Assembly: GCA_021234535.1 (NCBI GenBank)
Contig: CM037840.1
Span: 18,617,415 to 18,681,414 of the forward strand
Direction: 5' to 3'
DNA length: 64,000 nt
From: Stichopus chloronotus
Lineage: Eukaryota > Echinodermata > Holothuroidea > Aspidochirotida > Stichopodidae
The notes under the pieces were generated by a model. That model worked only from the letters and a program-made list of their open reading frames with translations, did not search any database and was not told the DNA's origin. A program made the translations under genes and the position numbers. Below are positions 14,258-38,555 of the stretch, one piece after another. Position 1 is the first letter of the stretch. Every line of letters begins with the position of its first letter.

Positions 14258-14401
14258 CCAAAAGAAAGTTTAAACTGGAAGAAGATGTGGAACTTGTTGA
14301 TGTAAAACATGGAGCAAAGATTGACAAAGAGGGTCTTGTACTTCTCATGGAATCGGAACGAAACACAACATTAATGGTGTTGAAGAAAGGTGAAAAATGG
14401 A
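14258..14401 (+). CDS. CIDE-N-like domain exon
   Basis: Acceptor cattttag, donor gtaagt, phase 1 to 1. It encodes KRKFKLEEDVELVDVKHGAK, then IDKEGLVLLMESE and NTTLMVLKKGEKW. The pattern L...HG..ID.E......NT.LMVL..GEKW is that of the CIDE-N (CAD) interaction domain. The beginning of the domain should lie in an upstream exon that I could not place. Confidence 0.6.
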
Positions 14402-14665
14402 GTAAGTTGAGACAAGAAAGACATGCTCAACATCCTATTCAGAATATCTATATAATACGAATAACACCCAGGACTGATAATGGAATTTAAGGCATGTTTG
14501 AAGAGATAAAACCTGTTTGTTCAAGAAAACTTTAAATAACTTGTATTAGTGTTCACTATCAAGTACGGCATTTGGTTGGAACAGCTAATTAGTTATAACA
14601 ACAAACGTTATGTTAATGGTCAACTAGAAGTAGCTTAATTTAAGGTTAATGCAAGGCGGATATGA

Positions 14666-15003
14666 GGTGACATGCGAGATGTAAAGTTATCGTGTTGAAA
14701 TAACTTGTTATCTCGACAAATGTTTGCGGACTCGAAAGTTTGCAAAATTTTGCCAAGATAGCAAGTTACTTGTAAAATGGTTTCTCGACAATTTGCAGGT
14801 TTTGTCGAGACAACAAGTTTTTGATATCTCGACAAGTGGAATTTTTTTCCAAGATGTCGACTAGGCATATGTCGACAACTCGACAATTGCAAAATTTGGT
14901 CGAGATAACAAGTTATTTTTAAATTGGTATCTTGACAATTTTTTTTTTTTCCGAGATTAAAATGTTATTCCAACACTGTAACTTTACATCTCGCATGTCC
15001 CCT
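14666..15003. mobile_element. Foldback / MITE-like element with ~50-bp terminal inverted repeats
   Basis: The left end ggtgacatgcgagatgtaaa continues gttatcgtgttgaaataac. The reverse complement of the right end reads ggggacatgcgagatgtaaa then gttacagtgttggaataac: an imperfect inverted repeat of about 50 bases. The interior carries several copies of a TATCTCGACAA-like motif in both orientations (around 14711, 14790, 14815, 14828, 14875, 14898), so the whole element can fold on itself. No open frame. It lies in the intron between the CIDE-N-like exon and the linker exon. No clear target-site duplication was identified. Confidence 0.7.
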
Positions 15004-15193
15004 TTTGTCCAGGAAGTTGTGCAACCGGTTAAAATCACACTTTTTTAAATCACTCACAATCTTAGCCTAGCTGCTGTACATATTTTGAGGTAAGTTAATT
15101 TCAGTAATTCTTACGAATACAATTTTTTTGTAATTGTGATAGATGATCTATGGGATAAATGGCGTAGCTTCATTTTTTTAATGTCCCTTCCAG

Positions 15194-15357
15194 TTGCACC
15201 TGTTAGACTAGCAGACACTGATTCAGACAAGGACATCATTTCAGAGCCTGAAGATGATGACACTCCAAATATGTCTCTACCATCCACCAGTTCTTCACCT
15301 CCTATGAAACGATCAAGGCCTCAGTCAGATATATGAACAAATAGTGATGATACTGAG
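15194..15357 (+). CDS. Acidic/serine-rich linker exon with in-frame TGA
   Basis: Acceptor ccttccag joins the previous exon in phase (KW + I). It encodes APVRLADTDSDKDIISEPED, DDTPNMSLPSTSSSPP and MKRSRPQSDI, then TGA at 15334, then TNSDDTE up to a donor gtaata. Low-complexity linkers of this type commonly follow CIDE-N in the family. The stop sits 7 codons before the donor. Confidence 0.5.
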
Positions 15358-15599
15358 GTAATAAGTCATACAACTATTCTCTTGTAGTGATGGGGGATTG
15401 ATCTGAAGTATAAATTCAATTTCAAACTTTATTTAGAAAAGCCGTGTTATTCTCTGAAGTGACCCACTGGGAAATGTGTATTCTGTAACCAAAATGAAAT
15501 TATTTGCAATTACATACCATTGTTTTCATTGCATACTGGATGTATCAGGTAGTGGACGACAGTGACTACATATCAAACTGTGAAGTAGTGTAAAACAGC

Positions 15600-16040
15600 A
15601 AGTAAATCTGTATCTTCCATCTTCAATCGGAGTATAAAATTACAACAAGGGATTGGAATTAAGAGGCAGGAGGTCAGTTGTAAAAAGGCCGAAGCTTTCC
15701 GTGAAGTTCGCGAACATTTTCGCAAGAGGAAAAGCTCTCTGCGAAATAACGTAACAGTTCTTTCATGTGAAGCTATCGCGATGATAAGGGCAATTAAAGG
15801 GTTGTCTAAGTTTTAATTGCGGTTAAGAAACAGAGCCTTAGAAGCAAGAAAAACGGCTTCCTGTGAAGTTACTTTTCCTACGCAGCGAAGGTTTGGTGAA
15901 GATCGCTGGGAGATCGCCGTGAGGCACTAAAACGTCTTGAATCGAAGAGATATTTTATATGCTAAGTCGTGGCGAAGTAACCCTTTTGGTAAGGGGATCT
16001 TTAATTTTTGCTATGTATGCTCTGACATAAACATTTAATG
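15600..16040 (+). other. Relict open frame with two stops in the SAMD3-like region
   Basis: One plus-strand frame reads for about 135 codons with only two TAA codons: KKAEAFREVREHFRKRKSS ... AIAMIRAIKGLSKF, stop, LRLRNRALEARKTASCEV ... WEIAVRH, stop. It is GC-richer than its flanks and has short internal echoes (gtgaagtt, gcgaagt). It may be decayed coding or a repeat; I recognise no family. Confidence 0.3.
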
Positions 16041-16514
16041 GTCATTATCATTTTACTCAGAAAACATTTTTCAAGCTTCATTTCAGCTCATATGGTCAGT
16101 TCTTTAAGTGTGAGTGAATTTACAGTTTTAGCTGAATACAAATTTTCTTTTTAATGGTTTTTATAATGGTTAGCTCCCCCTGTACTGATCCAGACAATTA
16201 CTCATGCATTTATCGTGCATTTGCCTGTTTCATGAATCAAGTATTCACCTAAAATGCTAGAATTTTTAGCAACGTCTAGGTCTTTATTGATGACATTTTG
16301 CATATTGTAGCTCATTTGCCAATTAACGAGTTATTTATGTCAGAACGCGAAACTTTAACATTTCTGCGGATGTGGATCAGGTACGACCATTACCTGTAAC
16401 AATTTTCTGTGTTTTTCAAATAGTCCAGTGTATCATATTGCATACAACAATGCAAAATAGAGTCAGCACGAAAAGCCTTAAAACCCATAATTTTGTCTAA
16501 ATATGTGATAACAG

Positions 16515-16713
16515 AATGACTCCACCTACTGCTTCAAAACGAAAATACTCCATTGGCATTATCAACTTATTTGAAAGCCTTAAAGATCCACACAAACACA
16601 GAGTGTTATTTAAACACTTACTTAAACTACATTATACTCGTCGTCTGTATGTTTTGTACTCGTTTCAGGAAGTTTATATGAGCCCACAATTCCCAACAAA
16701 AAAACTCCTATGA
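16515..16713 (+). CDS. SAMD3-like exon fragment
   Basis: Follows acceptor gataacag. It encodes TPPTASKRKYSIGIINLFES and LKDPHKH, which resembles the YP.....RYA..I...FP.LKDP block of SAMD3-like proteins. The rest of the frame, to the stop at 16713, shows no resemblance. The exon end is not clear. Confidence 0.42.
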
Positions 16714-17854
16714 GACTATTTAATCTATCGCTTAAGGCAATAGTTAATGTTCAATAAATCATTGAGCATTTAGGTGGGTTAATTTCTTTCTTCACTTTTT
16801 TAATAGTTAACGTTTGCTATCAATTTAATTCATTAAACGATTTTACCAAATTAACATTGTTGACGTGAAGCCTTTTCTTCTTTAAAAATAATTGCAATGT
16901 CACTTATGACATTGATGTAGAAGCTGACATACTTTAAAATGAGTGCTTTTACTCTCTTGTAATATTCTTACTTTTGAAACTTCCAGCACTTGCCAAATTG
17001 CTTAATCAATATTGCAATAACCACGTTAAACGAGGAGAAATCTGCAATCTGAAGATGATATAATATCACCTGTAAACTGTATGAAACATATTCCTACTGT
17101 ATCTGCTGATGTTAATATATTCTTTGGGAAGATGAAAACTACTCTCTTAGTGTGAAAATTGGTAAACAATAAAAATCCAGCTGCTAACATAGTGGAGAAT
17201 GACCACAATTCCAGGTTACTACAGGTCTTGTGAGTGAAAGTTTAGTATTTTGACCTATGTCACAGTGTGTCACTTCCAAGGCTTAGGTAGCCACCAACCC
17301 GATGAGTGTGTTAAGGGGGAGGGGTTAAAGTTAACTTCTCCGGTTTTCAAAGTTCAAAATAAGGCATAAACAAACATGTCCTTATTAGAAAAGGAGTTAA
17401 ATATGTGTAGATGGAGTGGTGCAGCTACCCTAGTCTACAAACAATTTTGTATAACACCATCACTAAAATAAAAGAAAGTTTCTTGATCGTTAATGATTAT
17501 TTAACAATGCGAGCCATATATGCACAATGAAGGCAGTATTTTCATCATGCATAAGCGATGCAACTCCAGCCCCATGCGGCTATTGATCTATATTGGACAA
17601 ATGCTGTGTGGAATGTAGATGCAAGCACCACACCATGCATTGACTGATAACGGACTAGGTATTAATTGAAGCTTTCCGGTGATTTGCATATGCAGGCAAA
17701 TGTATTTCTAGTTTGTGAATTTGTGCAATTTTTCGTGTCAATCATAATACTGCTTCACCATTTAGTTATCTCTTGAGTTTCATCTTCGTTGATTGTTGAG
17801 CAGGGAGATTTCTACCTTTAAGTCAAAGGAAATCAATAGATTTCTTTGCTTCAG

Positions 17855-18025
17855 ATTGGACAAGACTTCAGACGGAGTTTCGTAGATGAACACCCACAGC
17901 TGCTTCAACAGTGGCCAATTATAACACCGAAGAACATAGCACTTGCCAGGAAAAGTAGTGATGTGGCCATTGATGAACCGTTTGCAACAGTGGATCGCGG
18001 GCCTTGTGAGGATTTAGAGATTTGA
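17855..18025 (+). CDS. SAMD3-like exon with in-frame TGA
   Basis: Acceptor tgcttcag. It encodes IGQDFRRSFVDEHPQLLQQW, then PIITPKNIALARKSSD and VAIDEPFATVDRGPCEDLEI before TGA. F..SF...P.LL..WP...PK...LA is characteristic of the family. One base after the TGA there is a possible donor (gttagt), so the stop is probably a lesion close to the exon end. Confidence 0.5.
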   Translation: MGQDFRRSFVDEHPQLLQQWPIITPKNIALARKSSDVAIDEPFATVDRGPCEDLEI

Positions 18026-19925
18026 AGTTAGTATTCAAGTTCAACCATATATATTCCAGATCTAAACTTGTACTTGATATAAATCATATCTGGCCCAGAG
18101 AAACTTTTAATTTTTCCAAACTTTTATCTGGATCAGATATGGCACACGTGAATAGATTCCATATCTGTTCTTTGGTAAAGGAACTACCTATTTGTACCAT
18201 ATAAAGAAATTCCATTTCGGATTCATGTTAAGTGACTTACAAACATTAGCTAAGCTAAGCATAGGGCACAAATCTTAACACTTAATTCTCAGTTTCTTTT
18301 GTTTCTTCCCAAACGCAGTATACATACTCTATGCCATGATGGACGATGGCACATCTATATGCATGCGATGCCATGACTCATAATAAAACATGACATTGAA
18401 AAGAGACTTGGGCTGGGTGGAAAATAATAAGTTTATAGATAATATAAGGGTTTAAATAATAAAGGTATAGATCAGGTGTTACAAACTAAATGAGGCCTAT
18501 AAAATGGCGACCACTCTCAGCTATCAACATGGGAGCACTACCCTAGTTACAAGTCCTTAGAGAGTATAGATCACGGTTTCCACATTTTGGTCAGTTGAAA
18601 GTGGGACTTAACTTTCGGGGACTTTACTACTTTTGGTTGCCTTAGAAGTGGAATTTCAGAAAAGGCATAATGCTAAGTAGGTTCGAGCCACTAGGTCTTT
18701 ACAGACTACATTTTGCAAACTGCACACCAAAAATTAATACTTGGTGGAATAACTGCATAATCATAAAAAAGTATTCTACATCTGAGGCTCCATGTCATCG
18801 TGTTTTTAAATATAACAACATTGATCAACATAGTTATTGCAAACAATGAAAATTATTCTCTGAAAGTGTTTTGTGAGCCTAGTGTAGGCAATGTTGCTGA
18901 AATGAAGCTAGTGCTTCTTTTTGTGATGCAGATATAGCAACTGAATTTTACTGATCATGCAAAAACATGACGCAGAGTATAACAGTTACAGTCATTTTTT
19001 TCTATATAAAAACTGGGACAACTGCATTCTCCTCCAGGGCAGTATGCTATATTTTAGGTTGTATGTGGTTGTGTAATTACCTGCAATTGTTACAAAATGA
19101 TTGCTAACTCTTCTGCAATGTTACATATCTGCCTATATCTAGACTGCCTACTGTTATATTGCCTCATAGATCATGGACAAGTAGTCACACGTGTATGACG
19201 AAAAATGTGTGTCAGTGAAGCAGTTTATTGGTAGTGACCTTATTAAACAGGTGGTCACATTAAAATTCTTTAACCCTGAATCACTATTAGGTTTTAACGT
19301 AGGTCACTCAAAAATAATTCGTAAATTTTGATGACTGTCAGATAATACCATAGAGTGAAGTAAAATGGAATTTTCTTCAAATGTCGTGTCGTAAAAGTGT
19401 TGAATGTGGAAGAGTCACAAAATCTGTGTAAACTCAGTGAGCTCAAACTTTTTTAATTCAAGCTGATTGCAGTTGCCGTAATGGTCCTTAATGTAAAAAT
19501 AAAAACCTATTTCAAGAAAATTAAAAAAAAAAATTAAAGTCTGAAAGAACATTGTTTTGCAATAGTTGAAAGAAAAAGGTAAGTCTGTGATTGTATGATA
19601 TTGAAATAGTTTTTCACACTGGTCTTGAATATCTGCTATATTTGAAGTATGTTCTACTTCATTAAACTCTTTATTTGTCATACTTTCCATGGCACCATTG
19701 GCGTCATATTCTCTATCACTGTGAATGTAAATTTTCAGTTTATGTTTCGGTGAGTGTTCAGAGAATGTTTGTTGGGCATGTTAACTACATGATAGTTCCA
19801 TCTTAAATGATAATCTCTACAAAGTAGACATTTTAAATGCCATCCTTTAGAGTTGACTACTAATGACTTTTGAAGAAGAACAACTTGATCATCTGTGACA
19901 TTTGTAAAGTGCATTTTATTTGCAG

Positions 19926-20227
19926 TTTTTCTTTCTTACTTGATAGTACTTGGTCACAATGCTTTACAGTGTGGATACAGTATCGACCCATTCTTAGAAA
20001 AGAACAACACAGCCATGCAGCCATATCTTCTGGCACTTGGGCCACCAAGAAGAACGTATCGTGTTGACCATATTGCCCTAACGTGGCCTGTACATGATGT
20101 CTTGGGAGCTGTTGGTGTACTCTGTGTGTTTGTTCTGAAATACAGTAAGCATCTCTTTAACTTTTGGACGTTTCTCCAAACTGTAGTCTGCCAAATAGTC
20201 TCTGATATCCATCAGACCCACCTCTAA
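19926..20227 (+). CDS. SAMD3-like exon (LALG / YSKHLFNFWTF block)
   Basis: Acceptor atttgcag. It encodes FLSYLIVLGHNALQCGYSID, PFLEKNNTAMQPYLLALGPP, then WPVHDVLGAVGVLCVFVLKY and SKHLFNFWTFLQTVVCQI, stop at 20225-20227. The order PFLLALG, then a D.L.AV..L...VL.Y.K.L.NF..F.Q...Y.I block, is typical of the C-terminal half of SAMD3-like proteins. This is the best preserved exon of the set. Confidence 0.55.
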
Positions 20228-20998
20228 AGACACTTATACATAAACGACAAGAATAAGCTACTTTAAGTGCCATGCCCATCGTGGTGATGTACCTACACTA
20301 CTGGATGTTATGCATGATCTCCTTGGTCGTTCAATATTAAATTAAATTTGTATCAATCGACATATTTAATATTAGACAGACTTCACTTTGAATAACACTG
20401 AATCAGTTAAACACAAGAAATTGCAGCCTTTGACTTATGGAGCAACAGAAAAGGGAAAGAAATCTCTCAGATGAAATAACATTCACAGGGTAACACCATT
20501 GGGCAACGAGTCATGCGATCGTGGGACTTAGTAAGGCACTTGCCTCTTTTGCAAGGAGGAGACATGCGTTACTTTTAGCTGTTGTTGGTACTATTGGATT
20601 GCTTCGTGTAAACCCATGGACTTATTAACAGGTTGCGGAGTGTAGTTTAAGCTCATCCTACTATATTTTGTACTGTGTTCTTTATACATTATCTCGTTCT
20701 TGGGCATCACTTTAAGATGGATTATTTCACCTGTTTGATAAAGTATGCCAACTTATCAATTTCTGGTACATAAGGTATAAAGCAAAACGTAATTATTTCT
20801 GTCAAATTTGCTGAATACTATCGAAACTTTCAGAATCCATAAAAACATAAAAAACGACGCAAGAAAAAAAAAATCAATCAAATGTACCCTTTCAGTTCAA
20901 GCAGTTATAAAAAAAGTTTTAGGTGAGATTAGGCTAAGAAAAAGTGGTTTCACATTTATCATTGGTATAAATTGACAATGTGGTCTTCAAATTTCCAG

Positions 20999-21249
20999 AG
21001 GCTACAGTAACGGAAGCACGTGATTTTAACTGGGTAAACCTTTTTGGTACTGACTACAAGCATAACTATATTCTTTGCTGTGAGTTTATGGATGACCTAT
21101 CATGCTCTGGTCAGTTACAGCATATATTGTTGGGTCAGAGGAATATTATTTTTTTATCCTTTGTTTTGAACACGCTCAATTATAGAACACTATTTCAGGA
21201 ATTTGCAATTAAGCAGGCAATATTTCTGCAAAAGAAAGATAACAAGTGA
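20999..21249 (+). CDS. C-terminal-type exon of the SAMD3-like family
   Basis: Acceptor tttccag; frame EATVTEARDFNWVNLFGTDY, KHNYILCCEFMDDLSCSGQL, then HILLGQRNIIFLSFVLNTLN and YRTLFQEFAI. A W...G..Y......L.......L..FG.I..IL.......F......T..Y..HF..F.V pattern is frequent at the end of related invertebrate proteins. It need not be in the same transcript as the upstream exons. Confidence 0.42.
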
Positions 21250-21289
21250 GCTTGTTGACTTCACAACCACTCTCAATACTAAGGTGTCA

Positions 21290-22110
21290 ATCAAGGTCAG
21301 ACCAAGATGTTTGTCCAAGGCACATCTTATTTGGAGTAAATTGATTGTGCGCTTCTCTTAGTTCATTTGACATAGGTAACGTTCCCGCGTATGTTGGTTA
21401 CGAAAAGGTTATGTCATTAACTTAGGTTTAAGGTTATACAAAACAGCATAAAATAAAATATTCATATTGGCAACACTTGTTTAAATGTGTGCTTAGAAAT
21501 TCAGTGTTTTGGTAACTAAATGAGATTGCGTTCAAGTAAAACGTTTTCCTTTTATTATCCTGAGATATTAAGAAGTTTGTCCAAGGCTCATATTTCTTGC
21601 ACTCAATATTGGTAAAAATATTCGTACATGGTGCTTTAGCATATGTTGGATAAGAAAAGGTTATGTTTGACCATTAGTAGAATGCTTCATCATATAGATA
21701 AGCTTGATATGTAAAAATAAAATGTATAAGTTGTGATATCATTGATTGATAGCACAAATAAACTTTGGACATTCAACTGCTGGTGACTGTACTTTATATG
21801 TTATTGCTTTTTAAGTAACATGTTTCCCTTTTTTATGAGACAGTAAGAATTTTGTACAAAGCAAATAATTTTTGAAGTGCACTTCTTTAAATTTTGTTAC
21901 GAAAGTCAATTTGACCATAAGTAGAGGTTTCATGATTTACTTAGGCAACAGATACAGTTGATATAAAAAAAAAAAAAATAGAAAACGATATAAAACGGCA
22001 GCACATGAGCATGTACTGAGAAATTGTACCGTTAAGGTAACTGTAATTGATCATTTGTGATTACTTTCAAGTATTCTATCATGAGACATTAAGGAGAACG
22101 ATTTTAAAAG
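21290..22110. repeat. Tandem repeat, ~250-275 bp period, three to four diverged copies
   Basis: Recurring blocks: gtttgtccaagg at 21309 and 21575 with ttttgtacaaag near 21850; tatgttgg.ta.gaaaaggtt at 21393 and 21641 with a weaker copy near 21893; gaga.a.taag at 21563, 21837 and 22083. Divergence is high, so the array is old. Confidence 0.65.
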
Positions 22111-23012
22111 TTCAGATAGTAACAATTATCTTAATTTTCGCCTATAAGGTACAATGAGGTAAAAGCAAATCTGAACTTATGTGAATCTTTATTGCACATT
22201 TCTCTCTACACGAAGAAGATCTTGTTCAGTTTTGTGTTTAGGAAGTTTGCAGTTTATTTCTTATAGCGATCCATTCATTTGTACAACTGATAATGTCAAA
22301 ATAAATTTATGCAAACTTCATGGGAAAATAGGACTCTTCTTGTTTTTTGTTTGGGTTTCCTTAAAACAGTTTTCCGACTGGCGTGTTTTGTAAGGTGATA
22401 AAAAGTAATGACAATTGCTCAGTTAAAACAAGAAACTACAGACGGTCCTACAGTAGTTCTGCACCAAATGGATAACAGTGTTAACATTAACACCAGAGCT
22501 GACAAATATGACCGCAGTTGGCAAATGTGCACTCACAGAGTGTAAACATTAAACTCCACTGTTGTCAAATTTAACACCACAGCTTTAGAAGTGTACAGTA
22601 TATGTTTGATTCAACAGCAGTCAACTTCTGTTGTGACTGATTCTTTGTAGTACCAACTAGTAGGCTCCAGTGAACGAAATATGCAGAACAAAGGCGGGCT
22701 GGACTTTAAACTGCAGTACAATGAAGCAACGTTTTGCATGAGAATACTTGGTTTCACTGCTTAATGGTCTTATAACATTTTCCTATTGACTAGATATGTA
22801 CAAGCAGTTGAGCCGACCATGAAGGGAGTTAATCAATATCATGCAACCCAATTAGTCAGAGCTACCTGACAAAGCATAATACTATTCTTCCTATGGCCAT
22901 ACGGAACATCCGCTCTGCTGCATCAAACGCCCTACAGAATGCAAAACCACAGACTTTAAGGTAACTTAATGAAATGTGGGACACAGGTCATCCATCCTCA
23001 TTTCGGAGTTCT

Positions 23013-23034
23013 GTATTATTATTATTATTATTTA
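23013..23034. repeat. (ATT)n microsatellite
   Basis: About six ATT units. Confidence 0.85.
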
Positions 23035-23869
23035 TCACATTTTTGTTGACAAATTTTCACATGGATCTTTTCGTTGGTTTTTACTTTTCATCTTTATTAT
23101 AATGATTATTCGAGTTTATTACATCATTTTGGTCAACAAACTATCATATTGATCGTTGTGTTGGTTACTACAATTTTGGTTAAAATTATTATGAGAAGAA
23201 CTTTAAATAAATTCCCTCTCTCCACTTAGTAGACCAGAAACACGCATTTTCCAAACATTATGGGTATCTAATTGACTAAGCAAGTGGAGGTTTGGCCGAC
23301 ATTATCCTGAATCTATTGTAAATACATTTCAAATATTGACTTCCATTCGCATTTCCAGTGACAAAGTTTTAGAGCTAAGTATCAGACTCCCTGTTTTTAC
23401 ACCCATTTCAAACCTTTAACTTAACTTGCTCCACACCTTCATATTCAATTATTTGCAATATCGTCGCATATGTTCTATAAACAGACAAAGGTGAGAAGCG
23501 CTTATAGTGCAATAGGCAGGTTGCTTTTGATGGAAGTCAAAAGGTAAATTCAGGTCACTGTAGTGGGCATCGTGGCACAGTTTTTTGACAGTATGACATT
23601 TAAAACAAAAGAAAGTCACATGTATTTAGGGCAGATAAGATAGGTATCACTGCAAATTGCGACATTTTTCTTAACATGAGACACTCACTAACCGAAACTG
23701 TGAGTTTAAAGTACGTTTTAAATCAAGTGAGAGAAATTTCTTGCAAACGTGTTTGAAAGTTAGCCCTTTTTCAAACAAAGATTCGAGTAATCATTTCAGC
23801 TGAAGGAAATTTGATGAACAAACTTACAACTGTGCTTAAGATAGAAGTGCGATTTCACGCTCCTGTTTA

Positions 23870-24480
23870 TTTTTTCTTTACTTCTCGTCAACAGTAATAT
23901 TCTATAACTTCAGATGATCATCATCGCTAGCTAAATTTGCACAATTACCTAACCGATACTCAAAAAAGGGAAAAGCCAGTGGTAAACAAGAGAAAAAAAA
24001 ACACATTACAGGGAACTTCATTTGACGTACTAGATATGACGCGCTATGTATGTCATACAATTTGCTACTTTTGCATCTATGACCTATTCCTTATTTTGTC
24101 GTAGTAAATGCAATTTCTACAACTTAAAAACAAAGGAATGAACACTATCAATGGCTACGCATATGCAATTGCTAAAGTGAATTCAGTGAAGAGAAATTTA
24201 AGTAAAATGTAGATACGAAATAGCAATATATTACAGGCAATTAAATTTGTTGTTTTAAAATTATCCAAGAGGTATGACACCTTCGGTATGCTATGCAATT
24301 CGCTAAACCTGTATCTTTGAATTATTTCTTACTTCTCGTAAATAAAAGAGTTCTACAATTTAACTAAAAAGAATGTGTAATGGCTAAGTATGTGCAATTC
24401 CTTAACTGATTTCAGAATCGCAAATTAAACTAAATTCTGTAAAGGAAAAAGCAATACATTACAGGCAATTTCAGTTGTTG
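23870..24480. repeat. Tandem repeat, ~227 bp period, almost three copies
   Basis: The block ttacaggcaa(tt) occurs at 24006 (ttacagggaa), 24231 and 24459, spaced 225 and 228 bases. tatg.cat.caatt.gcta near 24050 and 24282, and cttactt..cgt near 23878, 24094 and 24331, keep the same spacing. Confidence 0.7.
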
Positions 24481-25152
24481 TATTACATACGAAACAAGAG
24501 GCGTGAGCCTCACATTGAGAACCAGAATGAACTCTTTCTTACGCTTACGTATTTTGTATCTCAACATGTAAGGTTCGTATTTTTCTGGTGGCGTACAATG
24601 CTTCATACACGACACCTAGTAATCATTCAGAAATTCATCATATTTTGTTAGGTAATTAATTGGACCCGATAATTCTCGAGAGTTCTAGCTAAATGTAACC
24701 TCGACGATAAATATAGTCAGGTTCTTATTTGTTATAAATGTAAATGTATCATAACCCTAATTATGCAAGCAAAATCCATAATACAATATTGACAAAATGT
24801 TTTAACAACAAAGGTTGCTATTAAAGTCTACGTTCGAATCAGAACTCGGCCAATAGCCGGTCTCAAGTTCTGAAGTACTAGGATTTAATGCTCTGGAAAA
24901 GTGTAATTCTCAAAGTTAACTGAATGCTCATTATGAACCAATGAGCAAAAGTCATTGTAATTACGCGCCCAATATTTTGCTGAATGACACAATGTTTACA
25001 TACAGGTATAGTGGTCTAAAAGAAACAGTACTAAAACACCTTGTAAATCTTAGGATCACGTAACCACAATGGTAGATCACTACTTTTTATACAATCTATA
25101 CATTTACAGCAGTTTACACAGCAAATCTAATGTTTCTTCTTCTACGAAATAG

Positions 25153-25158
25153 TTTAAT
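25153..25158 (-). terminator. Possible polyadenylation signal of the receptor gene (ATTAAA)
   Basis: Minus-strand ATTAAA lies about 60 bases past the receptor stop codon. The hexamer is common in AT-rich DNA, so only its position supports it. Confidence 0.3.
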
Positions 25159-25215
25159 AAATGTCCTCAACATCATTCATCTTCATGCATTCCATCTGTT
25201 CAGATCTGTTATCTG

Positions 25216-38555
<13,340 letters not shown>

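Larger units (their letters stand above)
14258..21249 (+). pseudogene. CIDE-N / SAMD3-like gene, dispersed exons with in-frame stops
   Basis: Exon-like blocks in order on the plus strand fit a large family of uncharacterised invertebrate and fish proteins. They are a CIDE-N-like domain (14258-14401), an acidic/serine linker (15194-15357), a P-T-A-S-K-R-K-Y block (16515 on), a F..SF...HP.LL.QWP block (17855 on), a PYLLALG...YSKHLFNFWTF block (19926-20227) and a C-terminal-type domain (20999-21249). In-frame TGA codons at 15334-15336 and 18023-18025 each come just before a plausible donor, the frame at 16515 does not join the previous exon, and the first exon lacks an upstream partner. I read it as a decayed copy of a multicopy gene; several separate fragments are the alternative. 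The function of the family is not known to me. Confidence 0.5.
22111..25215. other. No gene recognised between the decayed gene and the receptor
   Basis: Apart from the 227-bp tandem array, an (ATT)n run and the receptor's presumed 3' UTR, nothing with coding character was seen on either strand. Confidence 0.55.
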
